From an uncultured Phocaeicola sp. (GTDB lineage: Bacteria > Bacteroidota > Bacteroidia > Bacteroidales > Bacteroidaceae): DNA of 64,000 nucleotides. Location of the stretch: NCBI GenBank assembly GCA_958434805.1, contig CAUBDX010000004.1, forward strand, positions 1 through 64,000. The letters run 5' to 3'. Positions 18,570-27,318 of the stretch are shown here, piece after piece (the first letter of the stretch is position 1; each line of letters opens with the position of its first letter). Under the pieces are notes generated by a model. The model worked only from the letters and a program-made list of their open reading frames with translations. It did not search any database and had not been told where the DNA came from. Both the position numbers and the translations under genes were made by a program.

Positions 18570-20711
18570 ATGAAAAATACATTCAAAAAAGTGTTTATTG
18601 GCTTTATGGCTTTTGCCATGGTAACCGGCTCCTTTGCGCAGCAAAGAGCTCATAAAAAGGATAATGAGTCGTATCCTAAGGAATGGAAACAAATAGCACG
18701 TATGGAGCAGGATTCTTTCTTTCTGACAGATGAAGCTCGGCGGATTGCTGAAAATGTATTGGCTTTTCAACGCTGTACGGGCGGTTGGCCGAAGAATATA
18801 GATATGGCCCGCCGCATGAATGATAAAGAGCTGGCTAAAGTGATAAAGGATAGATCACGTCGTGATGATTCTACGATAGATAATAATGCCACAACTGCCC
18901 AGATGATTTTTTTAGCCCGTCTTTATAGGCAGACTAAGGATATACGTTATCGGGATGCTTTCCTTCAGGGAGTGGAATATTTGCTGAGTGGTCAATACGA
19001 AAACGGAGGATGGCCGCAATTCTGGCCCGGTCCGCGTGGTTATCAGGTACATATTACTTTTAATGACGATGCCATTGTCAATACATTGAATATGATACGT
19101 GATATGATGAATCACAAAGCGCCTTATGAGGATGATTTGATAGACAAGGCTTTGTGTGTACGTTTGGGAAAAGCCTTTAATAAAGGAATAGAGTGTATAC
19201 TGGCTACACAAATTATAAAGGATGGAGAACCTTCAGTGTGGTGTCAGCAGAATGATAGGGAAACATTGAAGCCTGCACCGGCACGTGCGTATGAGTTGCC
19301 GTCTTATTGTTCGGCGGAGAGTGCCGGAATTGTGCGTCTGCTCATGGAATTACCTGCACCCGACGCACGCGTGAAGCGGGCGGTTCACGGAGCCATGAAA
19401 TGGTTTGACAGGTATAAACTTACCGGTTTGAAATGCGAGCGTATCGTGCTGGCAAATGGTGAGCGGGATACTCGTCTTGTGGAAGATCCTCAAGCCAAGC
19501 CTATTTGGGCGCGTTATTATGATTTGAAATATTGTGAACCGTATGTATGTGACCGTGATGGGCTGCCACGTCGCCATTTGGAAGAAATAGGAACAGAACG
19601 TCGTAACGGATATAGTTGGTACAATAGCAGACCGGCTGAGCTTTTTGCCATATACAATGCATGGGCGGACAAATATGATCCGAAGCATAAAGTGGCAATC
19701 AGTCTGGCAACCAAAGGAGCGAATGAAAACGGGCTTATTGAAATGTATCGTCGTCCCATGGCAGAGCGTACGGCTTTTGATGTGGTGGTAAAGCCGGGAG
19801 AGAGTATTCAGGCAGCTATTGAAAAGGCTCCGGAAATTCCGACAGTACCTTTTAAAATCTTATTGCTGAACGGAACGTATCATCAAAAAGTGATTATTGA
19901 CAGGCCTAATATTGTTTTGGTGGGGGAAAACCGTGACAGTACGCGGATTGTCTTGGCTGAAACAGCCCAGACACGTGCCATCACGGAATATCATGGACGT
20001 CCGGTAGGCAATGGTGTCATTGTGTTGCAGGAAGGTGCGGATGATTGTGTTATTAGCGGACTGACTGTTTACAACAATTACGGAACTGCCGTTGAAAATA
20101 CGACCATCCATCAGATGGCGATTTTTGGACGTGCCACTCGTACCATCATCATCAACAGTAATGTATGGGCCGATGGAAACGATGCCCTTTCCTTGTGGGC
20201 GCCCGGAAGCAATGGTATGTATTATCATGCCGATCTCTATCTTCGTTGTCCGGGTGTGGATTTTCTTTGTCCTCGCGGATGGTGCTATGCCACACGCTGC
20301 CATTTTTATGGTGATAGCCGTGCCATGATTTGGCATGACGGACGAGGTGACAAGAACAAGAAACTGGTTATTACCAATTCTTCATTTGATGCTAAGACAC
20401 CGACACTTTTAGGACGCTATCATCATGATTCCCAGTTTTATCTCATCAAATGTAAAATGTCGAAGAATGTGCTTGACGGGAATATTCATTATGCTTATTC
20501 GGATAAAGTGCTTGATCCCTGTCCGTGGGGGCTACGTACCTATTATTATGGTTGTACCCGTGAAGGAGGGCATAGTGGCTGGTTAAACGATAATTTAAAG
20601 GAGGCGGAGAATGCTCCGGAGTTTTATGGCGTTACCGCCAAGTGGACATTCAATGGCAAATGGGACCCCGAACAACGTATCAGAGATCTTTGGAATGTGT
20701 TGGCCTACTAA
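18570..20711 (+). CDS. PL10 pectate lyase - CE8 pectin methylesterase fusion
   Basis: The start at 18570 gives a clear signal peptide (MKNTFKKVFIGFMAFAMVTG); 713 aa. Residues about 25-385 match PL10 pectate lyase: CTGGWPKN, DDSTIDNNATTAQ, GGWPQFWP, HITFNDDAIVNTL. This cuts de-esterified homogalacturonan by beta-elimination. Residues about 400-713 match a CE8 pectin methylesterase beta-helix: VVKPGESIQAAIEKA, GNDALSLW (equivalent to QDTL), GVDFLCPRG (Asp of the VDFIFG motif) and LGRYHHD (Arg of LGRPW). De-esterification and cleavage are thus coupled in one polypeptide. It has its own promoter, and the next gene starts 16 nt after the stop. Confidence 0.92.
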   Translation: MKNTFKKVFIGFMAFAMVTGSFAQQRAHKKDNESYPKEWKQIARMEQDSFFLTDEARRIAENVLAFQRCTGGWPKNIDMARRMNDKELAKVIKDRSRRDDSTIDNNATTAQMIFLARLYRQTKDIRYRDAFLQGVEYLLSGQYENGGWPQFWPGPRGYQVHITFNDDAIVNTLNMIRDMMNHKAPYEDDLIDKALCVRLGKAFNKGIECILATQIIKDGEPSVWCQQNDRETLKPAPARAYELPSYCSAESAGIVRLLMELPAPDARVKRAVHGAMKWFDRYKLTGLKCERIVLANGERDTRLVEDPQAKPIWARYYDLKYCEPYVCDRDGLPRRHLEEIGTERRNGYSWYNSRPAELFAIYNAWADKYDPKHKVAISLATKGANENGLIEMYRRPMAERTAFDVVVKPGESIQAAIEKAPEIPTVPFKILLLNGTYHQKVIIDRPNIVLVGENRDSTRIVLAETAQTRAITEYHGRPVGNGVIVLQEGADDCVISGLTVYNNYGTAVENTTIHQMAIFGRATRTIIINSNVWADGNDALSLWAPGSNGMYYHADLYLRCPGVDFLCPRGWCYATRCHFYGDSRAMIWHDGRGDKNKKLVITNSSFDAKTPTLLGRYHHDSQFYLIKCKMSKNVLDGNIHYAYSDKVLDPCPWGLRTYYYGCTREGGHSGWLNDNLKEAENAPEFYGVTAKWTFNGKWDPEQRIRDLWNVLAY

Positions 20712-20727
20712 TTTAACAGTTTGTAAT

Positions 20728-22083
20728 ATGAAAATGACTCCTGTTTTATGCTGTATTGTTTTTTTGTTTGTGTCAATGTTATCTGCTGTTGCCCGATAGC
20801 AGGAGAAGCCCCGGGTTATTGTCACTACGGATGGTGAGATTGACGATCAAAGTTCTATGATTCGTTTCCTTATGTATTCTTCTGATTATGATGTCGCAGG
20901 CATTGTTCAAGTCAATGGGGTACAGAAAGACGGACATAGTAAAGATAAATGGATCGAATCACAAATTGCCAAATATGCGGAATGTCTGCCTAATTTGAGG
21001 AAACATAATCCCGATTATCCCGATGCTGAATATCTGCTAAGTGTCTTGGCGGTTGGTAATGAGAACAGAGAGGACTTGCATAAATTGCCTCCTTTACTGT
21101 CTGATAGCGAAGGGGCACAGCTCATCATAAGGACATTGCTTGATTCTGATCCGAGGCCTGTTCATATTTTAGCATGGGGTGGAGCCAACACCCAGGCCAA
21201 TGCCTTATGGCAGATCAAGCAGAAATATTCTGCTGCAGAATGGGCAAAAGCGGTATCAAAAGCCAGATTATATTGTATTTGGTATCAGGACGGCGGTGGA
21301 AAATGGATAGAACAGAATCTTCCTGAAATCATTATTTATGAATCGGGCGCACCGGATCATGATGGAGGATGGAGATATGTATGGGATTACATGAGTGTGG
21401 ATTATTATTTTAAGAACAGACTTAGTAAAAATTCAAAAGAGTTGCAACAGATCATGGATAAACCTTGGTTGGCTGACCATATTAAGAATGGGCACGGACC
21501 ACTGTGTGCCGCCTATCCTCAGGAATATACCAGTGAGGGGGATACTCCTTCTTTTATGCCTCTTATACGTAATGGACTTGAACAGCATACAGACTATACA
21601 TTAGGAGGATGGGGAGGACGCCCGGAGTATAAAAATGGCAATCACATGCAAGATGGGAATGATTTGAAAAACGGTGTGCCGGATTCGCATTATACTTTCC
21701 AGCGTTGGTTGCCTGCTATACAAAATGACTGGGCGGCTCGTGCCGACTGGTGCGTGGCTGATGAATATTCAAAGGCAAATCATCAACCTGTTGCCCGGAT
21801 ATTGGGAGAAAGTGTACGCACAGTCCGGCCGGGAGAAAAAATAATACTGGATGCCTCTCCTTCATTTGACCCTGATAAAAATTCATTGTCTTACCAATGG
21901 TGGCAATATCGGGAAGCAGGCAGTGTGCAAACAAAGGTGGCTATAAAGCACGTAGATGAGAAGAGGGCGGAGATAATTGTACCGGATAATCCGGGCAAAC
22001 AGTTACATTTGATACTTGAACTTACAGATAATGGAACGCCTAATCTAAAGTCTTATAAAAGAGTGATTCTGAATGTGAATTGA
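20728..22083 (+). pseudogene. Sde182-like (DUF1593, nucleoside-hydrolase-fold) gene interrupted by an in-frame amber codon
   Basis: A signal peptide (MKMTPVLCCIVFLFVSMLS) starts at 20728, then TAG at 20797-20799 stops translation after 23 residues. The same frame continues without shift: CAG GAG AAG then PRVIVTTDGEIDDQSSMIRF and a complete domain to 22083. The next Met (20857) would discard the signal peptide and the TDGEIDD motif, which in the nucleoside-hydrolase fold binds Ca2+ and ribose. So a single C-to-T change (CAG to TAG) probably inactivated a secreted protein. The body shows a PF07632-like domain and a C-terminal Sde182-type beta domain (YQWWQYREAGS). Read-through or a sequence error are the alternatives. 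The wild-type role is likely glycan-associated. Confidence 0.8.
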
Positions 22084-22131
22084 CTTCCTGTATGAATTTT
22101 CATCCGTACTGTCATGTTGTTTTGAACAGGC

Positions 22132-23859
22132 CTACACTTCTTCCATCCGCTCCAGCTCCCATCCCCGGAACTGTATGATAATACAGTGCAGCTTCGTGTT
22201 CTGCACCAACTGCCGTACCCGGGGTGCGGCAGCATATTCGTTAATCTGTTTCACCGCTTCCTGCCATTGCGTCCGGGCTTTCTCTTCCGTGTCCTTCACC
22301 GACAGATATTTCAGTTCAAGAATATAGCTATGCTTCACCTCGTAGCGCATCAGGTCCGGCATGAGGAAGAGGTCGCAGTAACCGTGGCTCAGTTCCATTT
22401 CCGGAGCCATCAGGTAATAAGCGTTTACGCTGAGGTAGGCGGTGAAGAAACCCTGTATATTTCGCTCGCCTTCCATGGCACTGCGTACAGATGAATTTTC
22501 CTTGTAGGCATGGGCAATGAATTCCAGTGTTTCGCGCCAATGGCCTTCGTAAGCCATTTCATCGAACAGGTCCATCAAATTGTTCAGGTTGATATGGCGT
22601 TTGTCCTGGTACTCCTCCAGCATGAATTCGTAATACTGTTTGCGCACATTATAGTTGGGGATACTCAATACCAAGCGGCTGCCGCGTGTGGCAGTGATGG
22701 TCAACATGCCATAATAGAAGAGCAGGCTGGGGAAGATTTCGGGTTTGGCGATTTCCTTGGCCGGGAAGGTGGTGATCAGGTTGGTGATAATTTGCCCTTC
22801 TTCGGTGATTTTACGTAATACGCCCTTGCGGTTGCCGTCCAGCTTGTCCAGCTGGATTAGTTTCTTCATTTTGTTGTAGTCCGTACGGGTGTTGGGATCT
22901 ATCATCTCTTTAGGAGATTTGCCCAGCGTGATGTAATTGCGCAGGTAGTAAAGTACCATGTCGCAATTGAACATTTTCGGGTCGCGTTCCAGGCTTTCTT
23001 CTGCGAAACAGTAATTATTATACCACGGTTTCATCTCCCGGATCATTGCTTCGATGTCCGCGTCGATCGGGAGCTGTCCGGCATCCTTATAATATTGGAA
23101 CATGGTGCGCACGTCCGTTTCGCTGAATCCCAGCATCATGTTGAACTGGTAGTCGGTACTGATATTCCAGCCGATGTTGAATCCGCTGGTCAGGTCGTCC
23201 AAGGTGACGGGGCTGACGCCGGTCATGAAGATGCGCTCGAACATGCCTTTGAATTTCTTGAATATTTCACGGTAGAATCCGCTGGCATGGGTCAGGGCAT
23301 GATAAATGTCTTTTCCCTGCTCGTTCAGAACGATGTTGGTAAAGTTATCGTATTCGTCGATGATGAGGTAAAGTTTCATTCCGGATTCAGCCGCATGCAG
23401 GTTCAGGTAGTTCAACTTGCTGACAAAGTCGGGCTGTTCTTCCATCTTTTGTGCAAATCCGGGAAAATAATAAGGCTCATACACTTTGCCGAACAGGTCC
23501 ATCACCATGCCGCAATAGTTATTGAAATTTTCTTCCAGTGAACCACTTCCGCCACTGGCGCGCGAGAAATCAAGATACACCACCTGAAATTTTCCTTGCA
23601 GGGGGGTGGGGCGGCTGCCTATCCATAGATTGCCGAAGCGTTTCTGGAACTTTTCTTTTTGTGCTATGTCATAATACGCACGCAGCATACTCAAAAAGAT
23701 ACTCTTGCCGAAGCGGCGGGGACGGATAAAGAACAGGTTCCGGGGCTGTTTTTCCAGCAAAGGCAGATACATGGTTTTATCTACATAGTACATGTTCTGC
23801 TCTGCCACTTCCACGAAGTTGGCAATGCCATAGGGGATTTCTTTTATATTTTCCATCAT
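22132..23859 (-). CDS. AAA-ATPase-like / PD-(D/E)XK nuclease-superfamily protein
   Basis: This belongs to a large Bacteroidetes-expanded family. The N-terminal AAA-ATPase-like domain (PF09820 type) begins IPYGIANF and YYVDKT, with a P-loop-like RPRRFGKS and a Walker B-like LYLIIDEYDNF. The C-terminal DUF1703/PD-(D/E)XK-like domain has GYCDLFL...YILELKY, a possible D...ELK nuclease core. The frame extends to a TTG at 23895, but a good promoter ends at 23901, leaving no leader, so ATG 23859 (or 23856) is preferred, giving about 575 aa. Cellular role is unknown; family members are often linked to mobile DNA or defence. It is convergent with the Sde182-like gene, 48 nt apart. Confidence 0.82.
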   Translation of the reverse strand: MMENIKEIPYGIANFVEVAEQNMYYVDKTMYLPLLEKQPRNLFFIRPRRFGKSIFLSMLRAYYDIAQKEKFQKRFGNLWIGSRPTPLQGKFQVVYLDFSRASGGSGSLEENFNNYCGMVMDLFGKVYEPYYFPGFAQKMEEQPDFVSKLNYLNLHAAESGMKLYLIIDEYDNFTNIVLNEQGKDIYHALTHASGFYREIFKKFKGMFERIFMTGVSPVTLDDLTSGFNIGWNISTDYQFNMMLGFSETDVRTMFQYYKDAGQLPIDADIEAMIREMKPWYNNYCFAEESLERDPKMFNCDMVLYYLRNYITLGKSPKEMIDPNTRTDYNKMKKLIQLDKLDGNRKGVLRKITEEGQIITNLITTFPAKEIAKPEIFPSLLFYYGMLTITATRGSRLVLSIPNYNVRKQYYEFMLEEYQDKRHINLNNLMDLFDEMAYEGHWRETLEFIAHAYKENSSVRSAMEGERNIQGFFTAYLSVNAYYLMAPEMELSHGYCDLFLMPDLMRYEVKHSYILELKYLSVKDTEEKARTQWQEAVKQINEYAAAPRVRQLVQNTKLHCIIIQFRGWELERMEEV

Positions 23860-23900
23860 TGCTTCTGTTGTCTTTAGTTCGTATCCGGATGCCAATACAA

Positions 23901-23932
23901 CAAAGATAGTCTATTCTTCCTGAAGGAACAAA
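23901..23932 (-). promoter_or_regulatory. Promoter of the AAA-ATPase/PD-(D/E)XK gene
   Basis: On the minus strand TTTG (23929-23932), 20-nt spacer, then TATCTTTG (23901-23908): both elements match the Bacteroides consensus exactly. It fixes the gene start at or below 23859. Confidence 0.72.
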
Positions 23933-24028
23933 GGAAATAAAGTTTTTAATAGAAAGAAGATGTTCAAGGTAAGTTATGCGCTTGAAAGAAAATTCTTTAT
24001 TACTCCTCGCTAGATTTCTACTGGGTCG

Positions 24029-24083
24029 AAAAAAAGGGCGTGCCAAAAGCCATGTTTATTATTTAGATCTTTTGGCACACCCT
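24029..24083 (-). terminator. Terminator of nadB
   Basis: On the minus strand a 15-bp stem (24069-24083 with 24035-24049, one G-U pair) is followed by seven T (read from A's just left of 24035). It lies 26 nt after the nadB stop. Confidence 0.88.
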
Positions 24084-24108
24084 CTTGGTGGATTCTGAAA
24101 TCAGTTTC

Positions 24109-25689
24109 TTATTTCTTCTCTGCCGCGGCATGTGGATAGTCAATCGTATAATGCAGTCCGCGACTCTCTTTCCGTTCCATTGCCTGACGGGTGATCAAAT
24201 ACCCGATGTTAATCATGTTACGCAGTTCGCAAAGTTCGCGTGAAGCCTTACAGCGTTTGAAAAGACGCTCGGTTTCTTCATATAAAATATCCAATCGGTT
24301 CCAAGCACGGATTAATCGCGTATTACTGCGCACAATACCTACATAAGCTTCCATAATCTGGTTCACCTCTTTCATGCTTTGGGTTATCAGTACCCGTTCT
24401 TCATTGTTCATGGTTCCTTCATCGTTCCATTCGGGGATATCCTCATTGAAGTCATACCGGTCGAGTACATTTAGTGCATGTTTGGCTGCCGCGTCCGCAT
24501 AAACCACTGCTTCTATCAGCGAATTGGAAGCCAAACGGTTACCTCCGTGCAGACCGGTACATGAACATTCGCCGATGGCATACAAACGGTTGATACTGCT
24601 CTGTCCGTCCAGATCGACTTTGATACCTCCGCACAGATAATGAGCAGCCGGAGCCACAGGAATATAGTCCTTAGTAATATCAATGCCTAGGCTGAGGCAT
24701 TTTTTATAAATATTGGGGAAATGTTTTTTTGTTTCTTCCGGATCTTTATGCGTCACATCCAGATATACATGATCTTCACCGCGCTGCTTCATTTCGTTAT
24801 CAATGGCACGTGCTACGATATCACGTGGGGCCAATGACAGGCGTGGATCATATTTTTGCATGAATTCTTCGCCACTTTGATTCTTTAAGACAGCACCGTA
24901 ACCGCGCATGGCTTCGGTGATGAGGAAACTGGGACGGTCTCCCGGATGAAAGAGGGCGGTGGGATGGAATTGTATAAATTCCATGTCCTTTACTGCTCCT
25001 TTGGCACGGTACACCATAGCAATGCCGTCTCCCGTAGCTACCAGTGGATTGGTTGTATTGCGGTATACCGCTTCGCATCCGCCTGTTGCCATTACAGTTA
25101 CTTTGGACAGGAACGTATCCACTTCTCCTGTTTTCTCATTCAATACGTAAGCACCGAAACATTTGATGCCTGGTGTATGGCGGGTGACGATAATTCCCAA
25201 ATGATGCTGGGTAATGATTTCTACCGCATAGTGATCTGTAAATATGGTAATATTGGGATGAGCTTTTACCGCTTCTATCAGGCTGGTTTGTATTTCAGCT
25301 CCTGTATTGTCTTTGTGGTGCAGGATACGGAACTCGGAATGGCCTCCTTCTTTGTGGAGGTCGAATTCTCCATCCTCTTTTTTATCAAAATCCACTCCCC
25401 ATTTTATCAGTTCCTGGATTTGTGCAGGTGCTTCTCGCACTACTTTTTCTACAGCCGCGCGGTCACTGATCCAATCGCCGGCAATCATCGTGTCTTCAAT
25501 GTGTTTCTCGAAATTGTCTACTTTCAAGTTGGTAACAGATGCTATACCTCCCTGAGCAAAATAGGTATTGGCTTCTTCCAGTCCTGCTTTACAAATCAGG
25601 GCGACTTTACCTTTGTGAGCTACTTTCAGTGCGAAGCTCATTCCGGCAAGTCCTGAGCCGATAACAAGGAAATCGAATTTTTTAACCAT
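24109..25689 (-). CDS. nadB: L-aspartate oxidase
   Basis: Oxidises L-aspartate to iminoaspartate with FAD, the first step of de novo NAD synthesis in the cytoplasm. The N-terminus has the FAD-binding Rossmann motif (VIGSGLAGMSFALK). Next come QGGIASV, the HKEGGHSEFRILHHKDNTG-type substrate region, EFIQFHPTALFHPG, and GGNRLASNSLIEAVVYA of the fumarate reductase/succinate dehydrogenase flavoprotein superfamily. A helical C-terminal domain ends the 526-aa protein, the usual length. NadB rather than SdhA/FrdA is chosen from length and from the LCGGIKVDLDGQSSINRLYAIGE segment. nadA and nadC are not adjacent. Confidence 0.95.
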   Translation of the reverse strand: MVKKFDFLVIGSGLAGMSFALKVAHKGKVALICKAGLEEANTYFAQGGIASVTNLKVDNFEKHIEDTMIAGDWISDRAAVEKVVREAPAQIQELIKWGVDFDKKEDGEFDLHKEGGHSEFRILHHKDNTGAEIQTSLIEAVKAHPNITIFTDHYAVEIITQHHLGIIVTRHTPGIKCFGAYVLNEKTGEVDTFLSKVTVMATGGCEAVYRNTTNPLVATGDGIAMVYRAKGAVKDMEFIQFHPTALFHPGDRPSFLITEAMRGYGAVLKNQSGEEFMQKYDPRLSLAPRDIVARAIDNEMKQRGEDHVYLDVTHKDPEETKKHFPNIYKKCLSLGIDITKDYIPVAPAAHYLCGGIKVDLDGQSSINRLYAIGECSCTGLHGGNRLASNSLIEAVVYADAAAKHALNVLDRYDFNEDIPEWNDEGTMNNEERVLITQSMKEVNQIMEAYVGIVRSNTRLIRAWNRLDILYEETERLFKRCKASRELCELRNMINIGYLITRQAMERKESRGLHYTIDYPHAAAEKK

Positions 25690-25709
25690 GATAATATGCT
25701 TTATGGGTG

Positions 25710-25717
25710 CAAAGCTA
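25710..25717 (-). promoter_or_regulatory. Candidate -7 element of nadB
   Basis: TAGCTTTG on the minus strand (exact TAnnTTTG), 20 nt upstream of the nadB ATG. No TTTG is visible at -33. Confidence 0.45.
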
Positions 25718-25896
25718 CGAAAAACCTTTATTCATTGTACCTTTTGCTCTTGTTTTTACTATTTTTTTCGTGAAGAATAAACGAAATAGATAATGCAAGT
25801 ATGAAATTAAAAGTGTAACTTTCTGCATTTTTAAATAGAATAGAAAACAATAAAGAAATCATTCACGAAAGTGAGGTAAAAGAACTTATAATTGAG

Positions 25897-26400
25897 TTGA
25901 GGGGTGAGAAAGTACTGATAGACCGGGATGTAGCTAAGCTTTATGGCGTAGAAACCAGGGATATAAATAAAGCAGTAAAAAATAATGCAGATAAATTCCC
26001 TGAAAATTACTGTTTTAGCTTGCAATTATCTGAAAAACAGGAGCTGGTGGAAAATTTCCACCGGTTAGAAAGTTTGAAGTATTCAACCGTTGTCCCCAAA
26101 GCTTTTACAGAACGGGGATTGTATATGTTGGCTACTATATTAAAAGGTCCGAGAGCTACCGCAACTACTTTTGCCATTATCGAATCATTCTTTAAGTTAA
26201 GGACATTAGTACGGAATGTAAATATCATGGCTACCGAGTATGATGAGGAAAAGAGGAAGAGTCTGGTACAACGTAGTGGAGAACTGCTGAATGAACTGCT
26301 GACTGATGAGGGTGATATAACAGAAACGGAATCTTCTATCGAATTAAATTTGTATGCTTTGAAGATGAAACGTACAGTAAAGAGGACAAAAAAAGGATAA
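25897..26400 (+). CDS. ORF6N-domain DNA-binding protein, start codon uncertain
   Basis: Residues 1-95 match the ORF6N/KilA-N-type domain found in phage antirepressors and free-standing Bacteroidetes proteins (RGEKVLIDRDVAKLYGVETRDINKAVKNN ... FPENYCFSL ... TERGLYMLATILK). The C-terminal ~70 residues are helical and basic (KRTVKRTKKG). TTG at 25897 begins inside the usual first beta-strand; homologous sequence (NNKEIIHESEVKELIIEL) continues upstream in frame to a stop at 25816 without any ATG, GTG or TTG. ATA at 25840 is the best-placed codon. So either a rare ATA start is used or the original ATG has been lost. It is an isolated single gene with no phage neighbours. Confidence 0.68.
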   Translation: MRGEKVLIDRDVAKLYGVETRDINKAVKNNADKFPENYCFSLQLSEKQELVENFHRLESLKYSTVVPKAFTERGLYMLATILKGPRATATTFAIIESFFKLRTLVRNVNIMATEYDEEKRKSLVQRSGELLNELLTDEGDITETESSIELNLYALKMKRTVKRTKKG

Positions 26401-26472
26401 ATTCTCTCATTCTGCGCCGTAATGAGGTCGATAAACGATAAATTTATTATCTTTCGGGCAAATTACAATAAG

Positions 26473-26886
26473 ATGATGAATCGAATTTTTCATGTGAAGA
26501 TAGCAGGAGGCACTTATCTGTTTCTGATACTGCTGACAGCCGTCATGGTATTTGCTTTCTGGTGTATGAAGGCAATGATAGGATTGGTGGTGGCATTGGG
26601 GCTGATCATTACCATTGAACGTATTATCCATTCTACTTATACGCTGACTGCGGATGGAAAGCTGGTGGTGTATTATGGTCGTTTTTATAAAGGGAAGACC
26701 ATTCCCTTGACTGACATTACGGATGTGGAGCTGAAACGAAGTTCCGGATTCGGTGGAATTATGCCTTCGAAATATGTATTGATACATTATGAGAAGAAAA
26801 ATTTATTGTCATTGGTTCCTGTAAAGCCGGAAGAATTTATCAATGCGTTGGTGAAGCGGCTGGAGCATAGGATAGAGGAGGAATAA
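26473..26886 (+). CDS. Small membrane protein with bacterial PH-like domain
   Basis: A longer frame begins at 26422, but MMNRIFHVKIAGGTYLF at 26473 is the family-like start. Two hydrophobic segments (YLFLILLTAVMVFAFW and MIGLVVALGLIITIERII) form a hairpin in the membrane. The following ~85 residues have the bPH pattern: STYTLTADGKLVVYYGRF, KTIPLTDITDVELKRS, YVLIHYEKK, VKPEEFINALVKRL. Function is unknown; such proteins are thought to be membrane-associated. The next gene, with the same type of fold, starts 3 nt after the stop, so the two are surely co-expressed. Confidence 0.75.
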   Translation: MMNRIFHVKIAGGTYLFLILLTAVMVFAFWCMKAMIGLVVALGLIITIERIIHSTYTLTADGKLVVYYGRFYKGKTIPLTDITDVELKRSSGFGGIMPSKYVLIHYEKKNLLSLVPVKPEEFINALVKRLEHRIEEE

Positions 26887-26889
26887 ATT

Positions 26890-27303
26890 ATGGAGCAAGT
26901 ATTTAAAACAAAAAGAGCTCGTAGGTGGTGGATTATTATAGTCAGTCTGGTTGTTCTGATTATTTTTCTGAATGTGTATTTGGAGCAAAGTTGGGCTTTT
27001 TCGGCGCTTGGGGGAATTATTATTTCTGTGTTAATGTTTTATTCGCAATCGAAAACCATTTATATTGTAAAAGACAATGGTGTTCTGGAAATTAAACCGG
27101 GATGGGGGAACAGAATATGTGTAGACGGAATCCGTAAAGTGTCTTATAATCCGAATGCAATAGGAATGCAAAAGGTGAAAATAGAGCACGCCCAAGGTTT
27201 TGTAATGATTAACCCTGATAAGCCTTTGGAATTTGTAGAAGCATTGAGAGAAATAGATCCAAATCTGTCTGTTGAAGGTTTTGAACAGATAAAAACTAAT
27301 TAA
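26890..27303 (+). CDS. Second small PH-like membrane protein
   Basis: Two transmembrane helices (WWIIIVSLVVLIIFLNVYL; AFSALGGIIISVLMFY) precede a PH-like beta domain (IYIVKDNGVLEI, DGIRKVSYNPN, EHAQGFVMINPDKPLEFVEAL). It parallels the preceding gene in layout and length (137 aa), suggesting ancient duplication and perhaps a heteromer. It starts 3 nt after its neighbour and ends 15 nt before lpdA, so it may share lpdA's transcript. No enzymatic motif is seen. Confidence 0.72.
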   Translation: MEQVFKTKRARRWWIIIVSLVVLIIFLNVYLEQSWAFSALGGIIISVLMFYSQSKTIYIVKDNGVLEIKPGWGNRICVDGIRKVSYNPNAIGMQKVKIEHAQGFVMINPDKPLEFVEALREIDPNLSVEGFEQIKTN

Positions 27304-27318
27304 CCCAAAATAAATACC

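Noticed and set aside
23038..23541. 148-codon plus-strand frame opposite the AAA-ATPase-like gene
   Set aside because: Shadow of the minus-strand gene; no independent support.
25831..26025. 64-codon minus-strand frame over the ORF6N gene
   Set aside because: Antisense to the ORF6N domain, AT-rich, no start context or family features.
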